Assembly (NCBI GenBank): GCA_051881635.1
Contig: JBJEQG010000003.1
Location: 1 to 7,047, forward strand
DNA from: JBJEQG01 sp051881635
GTDB lineage: Bacteria > Bacillota > Clostridia > Oscillospirales > Acutalibacteraceae
Direction: 5' to 3'
DNA: 7,047 nucleotides
This document shows positions 1 through 6,364 of this stretch, piece after piece (the stretch's first letter is position 1; each line of letters begins with the position of its first letter). The position numbers and the translations under genes are program-made. The notes under the pieces were generated by a model. It had not been told where the DNA came from. It saw only the letters and a list, made by a program, of their open reading frames with translations, and made no database searches.

Positions 1-114
1 CGTTTTACTGTTTATCTTGCAGAAAGCGACAATTCGATATATAATATTTTTGCGATTAAGAAAATAATGGGGGAGCGATATGGCAAGATTATGTCCGCTT
101 TTCAGCGGCAGTAG
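1..114 (+). CDS. Possible 3' end of an upstream gene, unidentified
   Basis: Reading frame 1 is open from the window edge to a TAG at 112-114 and encodes 37 residues beginning RFTVYLAESDNS. Codon choice looks coding-like, with many codons starting with A or G as in the neighbouring genes. The opening RFTVYL resembles the last beta strand of histidine-kinase ATPase domains, and a WalK-type kinase is a common upstream neighbour of walJ, but this is too short to identify. If real, it would overlap walJ by 35 bases, which is long for an operon overlap. The rival is frame 2, open to a TAA at 65-67, which gives more natural spacing but a less protein-like tail (ending LRLRK). Low confidence. Confidence 0.3.
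   Translation, partial: RFTVYLAESDNSIYNIFAIKKIMGERYGKIMSAFQRQ
69..75 (+). promoter_or_regulatory. Ribosome binding site of walJ
   Basis: GGGGGAG ends four bases before the ATG at 80. This supports that ATG over any in-frame downstream start. The protein begins MARLCPLFSGSSGNS, as WalJ proteins usually do. Confidence 0.6.
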
Positions 115-868
115 CGGCAACAGCTATTATATAGGAACGGCAACGGCGGGAGTTTTGATTGATGCGGGTAAAAGTGCAAAACAACTCAGTTTGGCATTAA
201 AAGAAAATGATGTTGATATTGCGGCGGTTAAGGCTGTATTTGTTACGCATGAACACAGTGACCATGTACAGGGGGTGCGTGTTTTTGCATCAAAATATCA
301 TTTGCCCGTTTTTGCAACAGACGGTACGCTTGCGGCTATGGAAGAAAAAAATATTTTGAATGATAAAATCGAGTATGAGCCGATTGGTAAAGGTGTGGAT
401 ATTGAGGGCATGATTGTTCAGCCGTTTCCTGTTTCTCATGACTGTGCGGAGGGGTGCGGTTATGTCGTAACAACGACAGACGGACGCAAAACGGCTTTTG
501 TTACGGATTTGGGTTATGTTTCGTCAAAAGTGAAAAAAGCCGTTAAAGGGTGTGATACTGTGGTTTTAGAGTCCAACCATGATGTAGGTATGCTCCAAAG
601 CGGACCTTATCCGTATGACTTAAAACGCCGTATTCTTTCCAAACATGGACATCTTTCCAATACGGCGAGTGCGGAATTTTTGGCGGACTTAGTCCAAAGC
701 GGTACGACTCGGGCAATTTTGGCTCATATCAGTAAAGAAAACAATATGCCTGAATTGGCATACCAAACGGCACTTTGTGCATTAACGGAAAATGGCATGA
801 AACAAGATGTTGACTTCATATTAAAGGTTGCTCCCGTACAGAATACGGCAGGTGCAATTTTATATTAA
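80..868 (+). CDS. walJ: WalJ/YycJ-type metallo-beta-lactamase-fold hydrolase (predicted 5'-3' exonuclease)
   Basis: A 262-residue cytosolic metallo-beta-lactamase-fold protein. Metal ligands are visible in order: THEHSDH at residues 56-62 (the HxHxDH motif), H120 in PVSHD, D143 in VTDLG, and H216 in AHISKENN. The N-terminal FSGSSGNS and LIDAG (residues 26-30) are typical of the YycJ/WalJ family, and the length fits. Family members are reported as two-metal nucleases linked to DNA repair and to control of cell division; in many Bacillota the gene sits in the walRKHIJ operon. Here rlmH follows after 11 bases, a widespread Bacillota pairing, so the two are probably co-transcribed. The wal regulator genes, if present, lie outside the window. 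The family call is firm; the in vivo substrate is inference. Confidence 0.93.
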   Translation: MARLCPLFSGSSGNSYYIGTATAGVLIDAGKSAKQLSLALKENDVDIAAVKAVFVTHEHSDHVQGVRVFASKYHLPVFATDGTLAAMEEKNILNDKIEYEPIGKGVDIEGMIVQPFPVSHDCAEGCGYVVTTTDGRKTAFVTDLGYVSSKVKKAVKGCDTVVLESNHDVGMLQSGPYPYDLKRRILSKHGHLSNTASAEFLADLVQSGTTRAILAHISKENNMPELAYQTALCALTENGMKQDVDFILKVAPVQNTAGAILY

Positions 869-874
869 GGGGAG
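867..874 (+). promoter_or_regulatory. Ribosome binding site of rlmH
   Basis: AAGGGGAG overlaps the last two bases of the walJ stop codon and lies five bases before the rlmH ATG at 880. It fixes the start and supports co-translation of the pair. Confidence 0.6.
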
Positions 875-879
875 TTTAT

Positions 880-1362
880 ATGCAGCATATTCAAATTATA
901 TGTGTGGGTGGATTAAAGGAACGCTATTTGAAAGAGGCTTGTGCAGAATATGACAAGCGTTTAACCGCCTTTTGCAATTTTACGATTACGGAGATAGGCG
1001 AGGAACGCTTGCCTGACAATCCCTCAGACGCTCAAATTGCGGTGACTTTGGAAAAAGAGGGCGAAAAAATCCTGTCGAAAATTCCCAAAGGTGCAAGTGT
1101 GGTTGCATTGTGCATAGAGGGGAAAAAATTATCTTCGGAAAAATTGGCGGATTTTATTGCGGATACGGCGGTTAATGGTGTCAGTCACCTTGTTTTTATT
1201 ATCGGAGGTTCATGGGGCTTGTCACCTGCCGTAAAACAAAGGGCGGTTTTGCGTTTGTCCATGTCCGATATGACTTTTCCGCACCAGCTTGCAAGGGTTA
1301 TGCTTTGCGAACAGATTTATAGAGCGTTTCAGATTAACAGTGGCGGCAAGTATCATAAATGA
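880..1362 (+). CDS. rlmH: 23S rRNA (pseudouridine1915-N3)-methyltransferase RlmH
   Basis: A 160-residue SPOUT-superfamily methyltransferase of standard length. RlmH transfers a methyl group from S-adenosylmethionine to N3 of pseudouridine 1915 (E. coli numbering) in helix 69 of 23S rRNA, acting as a homodimer on assembled 70S ribosomes. Visible family marks are the start IQIICVGGLKERY, the SAM-loop segment FIIGGSWGLS (residues 106-115), the strand LSMSDMTFPHQLARVML (residues 126-142), and the C-terminal GGKYHK (155-160), whose Tyr-His is strongly conserved. These leave little doubt about identity. The gene lies 11 bases after walJ. No hairpin terminator follows it, so transcription may read on into the acetyltransferase at 1452. 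Confidence 0.97.
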   Translation: MQHIQIICVGGLKERYLKEACAEYDKRLTAFCNFTITEIGEERLPDNPSDAQIAVTLEKEGEKILSKIPKGASVVALCIEGKKLSSEKLADFIADTAVNGVSHLVFIIGGSWGLSPAVKQRAVLRLSMSDMTFPHQLARVMLCEQIYRAFQINSGGKYHK

Positions 1363-1374
1363 AGTAATGAAAAT

Positions 1375-1437
1375 ATGAAAGAGCTGTTTATGTTACTTAA
1401 AAGGCAGCGGTCGCAATTTATAAGGACATTGAATTAA
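1375..1437 (+). CDS. Possible 20-residue small ORF in the rlmH-acetyltransferase gap
   Basis: The 89-base gap between rlmH and the acetyltransferase contains ATG at 1375 followed by 19 sense codons and TAA at 1435-1437. The peptide is basic, with the core LLKRQRSQFIRTLN. There is no convincing ribosome binding site before it. The stop lies just ahead of the AGGAGG that serves the next gene, so it could be an upstream leader, a decayed gene tail or chance. I do not recognise it, and no function is assigned. Confidence 0.15.
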   Translation: MKELFMLLKRQRSQFIRTLN

Positions 1438-1440
1438 ATG

Positions 1441-1446
1441 AGGAGG
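1441..1446 (+). promoter_or_regulatory. Ribosome binding site of the GNAT gene at 1452
   Basis: AGGAGG lies five bases before the ATG at 1452. It is a full-consensus site and decides the start. Confidence 0.65.
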
Positions 1447-1451
1447 ATTTT

Positions 1452-2027
1452 ATGAATGCAAATGTTGATGTAAGCCATGTAGTTTTGGAAACAGAGCGGT
1501 TACTCATTCGCCCTTGGAAACAAGAGGATTTAAACGATTTTTATGAATATGCCAAAGTTGACGGTGTCGGTCAAATGGCAGGGTGGTATCCGCATACTTC
1601 AATAGAAGTATCTCAGCAGATTTTAGATGATTTTATCAAAGGTAAAAAGACTTTTGCACTTGAACTGAAATCTAACCATAAAGTTATAGGCTCAATCGGT
1701 TTGGAAGAATTGTTTATTGATTTGGGAGAACCTTATACAGATATGGTTGGACGGGAAATCGGTTATGTTCTCAGCAAAGATTATTGGGGAAAAGGACTTA
1801 TGCCCGAAGCCGTAAAATGCGTTATACAGTATTGTTTTGATGTGGAAAAATATGATTTCTTACAATGCAGTCATTCTGTCACAAATATTCAATCCCAAAG
1901 GGTGATTGAGAAATCAGGCTTTTCTTTTATAAAGGATTACGAAAGAACGGGTCAAAACGGAGAAAAACATATATCTAAATTTTATGTGCTAATTAACAAA
2001 AAGGGGAATAAGAACAGCAATGAATGA
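1452..2027 (+). CDS. GNAT-family N-acetyltransferase, RimJ/RimL type
   Basis: A 191-residue cytosolic acetyltransferase predicted to move an acetyl group from acetyl-CoA to an amine. It starts with the family's LETERLLIRPWKQEDL (residues 12-27). The acetyl-CoA-binding region is REIGYVLSKDYWGKGLMPEA (101-120), where WGKG matches the pyrophosphate loop, and NIQSQRVIEKSGF (145-157) is the C-terminal family motif. The subfamily includes ribosomal-protein acetyltransferases and many enzymes of unknown substrate, including some that detoxify antibiotics, so the substrate cannot be read from sequence. The last eight bases overlap the start of the ABC ATPase gene (ATGAATGA at 2020-2027), implying translational coupling. 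A role linked to the transported molecule or to resistance is inference only. Confidence 0.88.
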   Translation: MNANVDVSHVVLETERLLIRPWKQEDLNDFYEYAKVDGVGQMAGWYPHTSIEVSQQILDDFIKGKKTFALELKSNHKVIGSIGLEELFIDLGEPYTDMVGREIGYVLSKDYWGKGLMPEAVKCVIQYCFDVEKYDFLQCSHSVTNIQSQRVIEKSGFSFIKDYERTGQNGEKHISKFYVLINKKGNKNSNE

Positions 2028-2706
2028 AAACATTATTACGGTTTCCGATGTAAAGAAAACCTTTGCCTATGGCGATGTCCATTGTGAGGCGTTGAAAGGC
2101 ATATCGTTTGATATTCCAAAAGGACAGTTTGTCAGCATTGTGGGGCGTTCAGGCAGTGGCAAATCAACTTTATTGCATATCATGGCAAGCCTTGAAAGCA
2201 TGACAGGCGGTGATGTGGTTGTTGACGGTACAAGCATAAAAAATCTGTCCGAAAAACAGCTTTGCCAACACAGAAATCAAAAAACAGGCTTTGTGTTTCA
2301 GGCGTATTTTTTGGAGTCGGCTTATACGGTTTACAAGAATATTGAAATGCCGTTGATTATTGGCGGTGTTCCCAAAAAAGAAAGAAAAGCTTTGGTTGAA
2401 AAAGCGGCTCAAAGGGCAGGAATAGACCATAAGCTGAATTGTATTGCATCTAAATTATCGGGCGGTGAAAAACAGCGTGTGGCGATTGCGAGGGCGATTG
2501 TCGGCAATCCGCCGATTATTTTTGCAGACGAGCCGTGCGGTAATCTCGACACCGCAAACAGTCAGGCAATTATGCAGCTTTTGCGTGAACTTGTTAATCA
2601 AGGCACAACTGTTGTTCTTGTAACGCATAATAATGACGATGCCCGAAAGACGGATAGAATTATTACGCTGACAGATGGGTTGGTGGTCAATGATGAAATG
2701 CTTTGA
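2020..2706 (+). CDS. ABC transporter ATP-binding protein, MacB/LolD-type
   Basis: A 228-residue ATPase subunit on the inner face of the membrane, with every catalytic motif intact: Walker A GRSGSGKST (residues 42-50), Q-loop Q94 in VFQAYF, signature LSGGEKQ (146-152), Walker B IIFADE (166-171), D-loop NLD (175-177) and switch histidine H203 in VTHN. Length and motif spacing fit the group that includes MacB, LolD, FtsE and the Bce-type ATPases. These work with FtsX-fold permeases by mechanotransmission, typically in export of peptides or lipoproteins or in resistance to cell-wall-active peptides. Two such permeases follow directly. AAGGGGA at 2001-2007 is a possible but distant ribosome binding site, and coupling to the overlapping upstream gene is likely. 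The true substrate is unknown. Confidence 0.94.
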   Translation: MNENIITVSDVKKTFAYGDVHCEALKGISFDIPKGQFVSIVGRSGSGKSTLLHIMASLESMTGGDVVVDGTSIKNLSEKQLCQHRNQKTGFVFQAYFLESAYTVYKNIEMPLIIGGVPKKERKALVEKAAQRAGIDHKLNCIASKLSGGEKQRVAIARAIVGNPPIIFADEPCGNLDTANSQAIMQLLRELVNQGTTVVLVTHNNDDARKTDRIITLTDGLVVNDEML

Positions 2707-3835
2707 TACGGTTTCTTTGTCATTCAAAGAAATAAAACTCGGCTATAAATTGCTCATTCCCGCCTTTATAGCAACAGCACTTATCATGGCGGCCGCCATT
2801 ATCATTTTGAATATTTCCGAAAGCAGTATAGAGGTTATTTACGCTAAGTTTACGGGTTTTATGAAAGGCGGAATCAGCGTTACGGTTGAAAATGCGGATT
2901 TTGAAGATATTGAAACCTTAAAATCTTTGGGAGTATCCCATATTGGTGTATGGTCTATGGATTGGGAAACCGATAATATAACCTTGAAAGATGAAAACGG
3001 TACAGAGTTGGATTTGTGGCGTGAAATGCTTTGGATTGATGATGATACCGAATTGACCGATGAATTAAAAAATCTAAACCTGACAACCGATTTTAATACA
3101 GGCAATAAAGCGTATGTGCTTGTATCCGATGAAACTTATGATGAAAGAAAAGATATAAAAAATATCGTTTTATATGGAACGGACGGAAAAGAGAAAATCC
3201 GTTTTGATACGGTTATTATTCATTTAAAGAACAGTTATGCAGATGATGTTTATCTTCCATATCAGAAAATTTATGATACATATAAAAATAATGGTATTGA
3301 GTTATCCACAGAAGTTTATTTTAAGATTAAGGATATGAAAGAATATACCGTTATGTCACAAAGACTCCTTGAAAACGGTTTTACGGTCAGTTCTTTCATT
3401 GATGATTTAAGAGATGTAACCGCTATGATTAGTGCCGTTTTCAAAGCGTTGGCAATCATTGTAATTTGTCTTGGAATTGCCTGTCTTGTTACCATGTGCA
3501 ATATGTATTTCAATTCCAGAATAAAACATATTGTTCTGCAAAAAACGCTCGGCATGACTTCGGGGCATATTTTTGCGATATTATTTTTGGTTATAGAGGT
3601 TGTTCTTGCGGCGGCGGTTCTTGCGGCAATGGGCATTGTATTTTTTGGCAACAATTATATCCATTCCGCTCTGTTTGATGTCTTTGGAGATTTCAGCTAT
3701 TCGGCATATAATACTTTCTCGGCGGCTTTATTTGCCTTTATTGCGGCGAATATAGCGGCATTTGTTGCCTCGCTCGGCATTTATGTAAAAATAAAGCGGG
3801 CGGATATGGTTTCGCTTTTGGGAAAGAATGAATGA
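2690..3835 (+). CDS. ABC transporter permease, FtsX/MacB type (first of two)
   Basis: About 381 residues with the four-helix FtsX/MacB layout: one hydrophobic helix near residues 21-41, a large extracytoplasmic domain (about 42-246), then three helices near 247-272, 293-319 and 342-366. The FtsX-domain motif is visible as KTLGMTSGHIFAILFLVIE (285-303). Two starts fit: ATG at 2675 and ATG at 2690. I chose 2690, which gives a shorter overlap (17 bases) with the ATPase gene and a start MMKCFDTVSLSFKE that fits permeases better; neither has a strong ribosome binding site. The soluble domain is rich in Asp, Glu and Lys and I do not recognise its fold. It probably forms a heterodimeric membrane unit with the next gene. 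Confidence 0.85.
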   Translation: MMKCFDTVSLSFKEIKLGYKLLIPAFIATALIMAAAIIILNISESSIEVIYAKFTGFMKGGISVTVENADFEDIETLKSLGVSHIGVWSMDWETDNITLKDENGTELDLWREMLWIDDDTELTDELKNLNLTTDFNTGNKAYVLVSDETYDERKDIKNIVLYGTDGKEKIRFDTVIIHLKNSYADDVYLPYQKIYDTYKNNGIELSTEVYFKIKDMKEYTVMSQRLLENGFTVSSFIDDLRDVTAMISAVFKALAIIVICLGIACLVTMCNMYFNSRIKHIVLQKTLGMTSGHIFAILFLVIEVVLAAAVLAAMGIVFFGNNYIHSALFDVFGDFSYSAYNTFSAALFAFIAANIAAFVASLGIYVKIKRADMVSLLGKNE

Positions 3836-5231
3836 GGAGGTGCGAAGGTTGAAATTTTCAGATTGCATAAGAATGGCATTTTTGAATTTGAAGTCATATA
3901 AAAAGATAACGGTATTCATCTGTTTGAGTATGCTTTTGGCATTGTGCATGGTGATTTCCGCTTTTACATATAATAATGCCATCGCCTCATCTTTGGACAG
4001 CAAGGTTAGCGGTAAATCCTCCAATATGTATTTTTCATACAGTACGGAACAGCCGCTTTACAGTGATATTGACAATTTGTCAAAGGTCAAGGCGTTGAAT
4101 GGTATGACGGATATAAAAATTGAAAAAATTTTTGGTTGGTTTGATATTATAGAGCGTTGTTTTGGCGAGGGGAGCGGTTATGCTTTTGAAATGTCGGATT
4201 TCGGCATAGAAAATGCCACACTTGTCGTTGACGGCAAAAAACATCAGGGTGTTAATGACCACAGTTATGGTCAATTCTGTACGGAGGAAGAATTGGAGAA
4301 CGGTTTTTTTGACGACAGTGTATTTTTTTCCATGAGCCAACTTTATATTGATAAAGGATATGTTCAGTTCGCAAAGGCGGAAACTAATGAGTATTACCAA
4401 AAACATACAGAGGACTTTTTGATTGGCTCGGAAATGAAAAACGATAATGATATAATTATGAGCGAATATATTTTGTCAAAGTTCGGATTTTCGTTGGAGG
4501 ACGCACAAAAGCTGATTGGCAAAAAAATCACTTTAAAGTTTACATTACAGGGACAGACTTTTGATATAGTCAAAGATTATACGCTTTGCGGAATTTTGCG
4601 GACGGATTTTTATGATGTCGAAGAATTCAGAACGGAAAACCATATCTTTATTCCGTTGAATAAGGACAGCGTTTCACAATACTATGCTTTTGAACAGCAA
4701 ATCTTTTTTGACAGCTTTTCATCTGCTTATAAAGCCTATAAAACCTTATCGCAAGATGAAACGGTTTGGGTAACAGCGTCCGAAAGCCTTTCAATTTATT
4801 CCGAAATTGAAAAACAGCAAACACTTTATACAAGAATTGTATTGTTGGTTTTGATATTGATTGTCTTTGCGGTTTTGGTGTTTATGATTTCCTCAATTCA
4901 ATACTACTTTAACAAGAGATTGCGTTTTATTCTTTTGGAGCGTGCCATAGGAATGAGGAGCGGAAAGGTATTTTCTGTTTTTATCATGGAATTTTTGATT
5001 TGCGGTATTGTGTCGTTGATTGTTACCGTTCCGATTTCGTATTTTATGATTACGGAGCTTATGAATTTTATGCAAGGCTATATCGGCGGTGCGGTGACGA
5101 TTTTTGCAGGCGATTTCATGGTTGGTGTAATGTTCGGGATAGTATTTGTTTTGGTATTGTCTTTGATATTTACGGTTATACAGTTTTTTAAAGTCCAAAA
5201 GCAAAATATCGTATCGGTTATTGCTGAATGA
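3828..5231 (+). CDS. ABC transporter permease, FtsX/MacB type (second of two)
   Basis: A protein of 467 residues with the same plan as its neighbour: a helix near 27-48, a larger extracytoplasmic domain (about 49-334), and three helices near 335-358, 381-407 and 427-453. The FtsX motif is RAIGMRSGKVFSVFIMEF (372-389). The two permeases share the layout but differ in domain size, which suggests an asymmetric pair rather than recent duplicates. The ATG at 3828 overlaps the previous gene by eight bases, in the same ATGAATGA arrangement as at 2020. However, AGGAGG at 3835-3840 sits eight bases before an in-frame TTG at 3849, which would shorten the protein by seven residues and start it at MKFSDCIRMAF. 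Either start is plausible. No HlyD-like adaptor or two-component regulator gene is adjacent in the window. Confidence 0.87.
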   Translation: MNEEVRRLKFSDCIRMAFLNLKSYKKITVFICLSMLLALCMVISAFTYNNAIASSLDSKVSGKSSNMYFSYSTEQPLYSDIDNLSKVKALNGMTDIKIEKIFGWFDIIERCFGEGSGYAFEMSDFGIENATLVVDGKKHQGVNDHSYGQFCTEEELENGFFDDSVFFSMSQLYIDKGYVQFAKAETNEYYQKHTEDFLIGSEMKNDNDIIMSEYILSKFGFSLEDAQKLIGKKITLKFTLQGQTFDIVKDYTLCGILRTDFYDVEEFRTENHIFIPLNKDSVSQYYAFEQQIFFDSFSSAYKAYKTLSQDETVWVTASESLSIYSEIEKQQTLYTRIVLLVLILIVFAVLVFMISSIQYYFNKRLRFILLERAIGMRSGKVFSVFIMEFLICGIVSLIVTVPISYFMITELMNFMQGYIGGAVTIFAGDFMVGVMFGIVFVLVLSLIFTVIQFFKVQKQNIVSVIAE

Positions 5232-5258
5232 TGAAATAGTTTATATTTTTTGAAGTTA

Positions 5259-5278
5259 GACAAAATGCCCATTTTGTC
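5259..5278. promoter_or_regulatory. 20-base palindrome, possible operator
   Basis: The 9-base arm GACAAAATG is followed by CC and its exact reverse complement CATTTTGTC. It lies 28 bases after the permease stop and 46 bases before the TTGACT element. No T tract follows, so it is not a terminator alone. A dimeric regulator site, or a hairpin at the 3' end of the cassette mRNA, would both fit. The regulator is unknown. Confidence 0.4.
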
Positions 5279-5286
5279 AGAATTAT

Positions 5287-5317
5287 AATTGTGGAAGTCT
5301 ACAATTTTGTTTTTTTT
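5287..5317 (+). terminator. Intrinsic terminator of the acetyltransferase-ABC cassette
   Basis: The arms AATTGTGG (5287-5294) and CTACAATT (5299-5306) pair over eight positions with one G-U pair and a four-base loop. They run into a T-rich tract (TTTTGTTTTTTTT, 5305-5317). The stem is AU-rich and weak, but the tract is long. It separates the ABC cassette from the glucokinase unit. Confidence 0.65.
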
Positions 5318-5323
5318 ACGGAA

Positions 5324-5357
5324 TTGACTTTTATTCAATTCTGCTATATGTTATAAT
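5324..5357 (+). promoter_or_regulatory. Probable promoter of the glucokinase-GNAT unit
   Basis: A consensus-like -35 element TTGACT (5324-5329) and a perfect -10 element TATAAT (5352-5357) are present, but 22 bases separate them, too long for a standard sigma-A promoter. Workable pairs are TTGACT with the poorer TATGTT at 5347 (17-base gap), TTGACT with TATATG at 5345 preceded by TG (extended -10 style), or TATAAT with a weak TTTATT at 5329 (17-base gap). A promoter here is likely; the exact elements are unsettled. Confidence 0.55.
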
Positions 5358-5379
5358 AAAAGTTACAAGATTGTTTATT

Positions 5380-5384
5380 GGAGG
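5380..5384 (+). promoter_or_regulatory. Ribosome binding site of the glucokinase gene
   Basis: GGAGG lies eight bases before the ATG at 5393. It overlaps the alternative in-frame TTG at 5378, which therefore cannot be the main start. Confidence 0.65.
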
Positions 5385-5392
5385 ATATAAAA

Positions 5393-6361
5393 ATGTATTA
5401 TGTAGGAATTGACCTCGGCGGTACAAACATTGTTGCGGGTGTTGTTGACGAAAAGTATAACCTGATTACAAAGGCAAGCTGTAAGACTAATGCTCCCCGT
5501 CCCGAAGATGAACTTTGTGACGATATGGCGGCGGTAACACGCAAAGCCGTTGAACAGGCGGGTTTGACTATGGACGATATTGCGTGGGTAGGTATCGGTG
5601 CTCCCGGACCTGTCAACAGCAAAACGGGTATTGTTGAATTTTTGGCAAATTTGGGTTATCATAATTGGAATGTTGCCCAAATGATGACCGAGCGTTTGAA
5701 CAAAAAAGTTATGGTTGAAAATGATGCCAATGCGGCGGCTTACGGCGAATATCTGGCAGGTGCGGCTAAGGGTGCTAAAAATGCTGTGGCTGTTACTTTG
5801 GGAACAGGTGTCGGCGGCGGAATTATCATTGACGGCAAAATTTACAGCGGTTCTAACTATGCGGGTGCTGAGTTGGGACACATGGTTATCGAATATAACG
5901 GCAGAAAATGCGGTTGTGGCAGAAAAGGTTGTTGGGAAGCATACGCTTCGGCAAGCGGTTTAATCCAAATGACAAAAGATGCAATCGAGGAAGAAAACAA
6001 TCCCAATTCCTATATGTCAAAAATGGTTGACGGCGATTTGAGCAAAGTCAACGGCATTACGGCATTTAACGCCATGAGAGCCAATGACCCGACAGGCACA
6101 AAGGTTGTTGAGAAATATATCGGATATTTGGCTTGCGGTATTGTTAATGTTATCAATATTTTCCAACCCGATGTTGTATGTATCGGCGGCGGTATCAGCC
6201 GTGAGGGTGATACTTTGATTAAACCGATTATGAAAATTGTTGAGGAAGAAAGAATTACAAAGCATAATGATAAACAAACCGTTGTTTGTCCTACACAGCT
6301 CGGCAACGATGCGGGTATTATCGGTGCGGCTTTTCTTGGAAAGAATACCTCTGAGAATTAA
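5393..6361 (+). CDS. glcK: ROK-family glucokinase
   Basis: A 322-residue cytosolic sugar kinase predicted to phosphorylate glucose at O6 with ATP, feeding glycolysis. Visible motifs are the N-terminal phosphate-binding DLGGTN (residues 7-12), the sugar-binding and catalytic ND at 110-111 with D111 as base, the second phosphate loop LGTGVGGG (136-143), ELGH with E160 and H163, the ROK zinc motif CGCGRKGCWE (173-182; ligands H163, C173, C175, C180), and the adenosine-site IGGGIS (264-269). No helix-turn-helix domain precedes the kinase, so it is an enzyme, not a ROK repressor. ROK kinases also act on other hexoses such as ManNAc or fructose, so glucose is the likeliest substrate rather than a proven one. 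The start ATG at 5393 is preferred over TTG at 5378 because of GGAGG at 5380. Confidence 0.92.
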   Translation: MYYVGIDLGGTNIVAGVVDEKYNLITKASCKTNAPRPEDELCDDMAAVTRKAVEQAGLTMDDIAWVGIGAPGPVNSKTGIVEFLANLGYHNWNVAQMMTERLNKKVMVENDANAAAYGEYLAGAAKGAKNAVAVTLGTGVGGGIIIDGKIYSGSNYAGAELGHMVIEYNGRKCGCGRKGCWEAYASASGLIQMTKDAIEEENNPNSYMSKMVDGDLSKVNGITAFNAMRANDPTGTKVVEKYIGYLACGIVNVINIFQPDVVCIGGGISREGDTLIKPIMKIVEEERITKHNDKQTVVCPTQLGNDAGIIGAAFLGKNTSEN

Positions 6362-6364
6362 AAA

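Noticed and set aside
1393..1424. TTACTT and TATAAG as a promoter for the acetyltransferase-ABC cassette
   Set aside because: The spacing is 20 bases and the -35 is poor. A promoter may exist in the gap, but this pair is not good enough to annotate.
3316..3654. Minus-strand ORF of 112 codons inside the first permease gene
   Set aside because: It is a shadow of the membrane-helix coding sequence, with no motif or plausible ribosome binding site.
5378..5392. TTG at 5378 as the glucokinase start
   Set aside because: It overlaps the GGAGG that serves ATG 5393 and would add five residues (LEDIK or MEDIK) not typical of ROK kinases.
5375..5881. Long minus-strand ORF (168 codons) antisense to the glucokinase gene
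   Set aside because: It lies wholly opposite a clear ROK kinase, its translation shows no recognisable domain, and antisense frames are often open in such genes.
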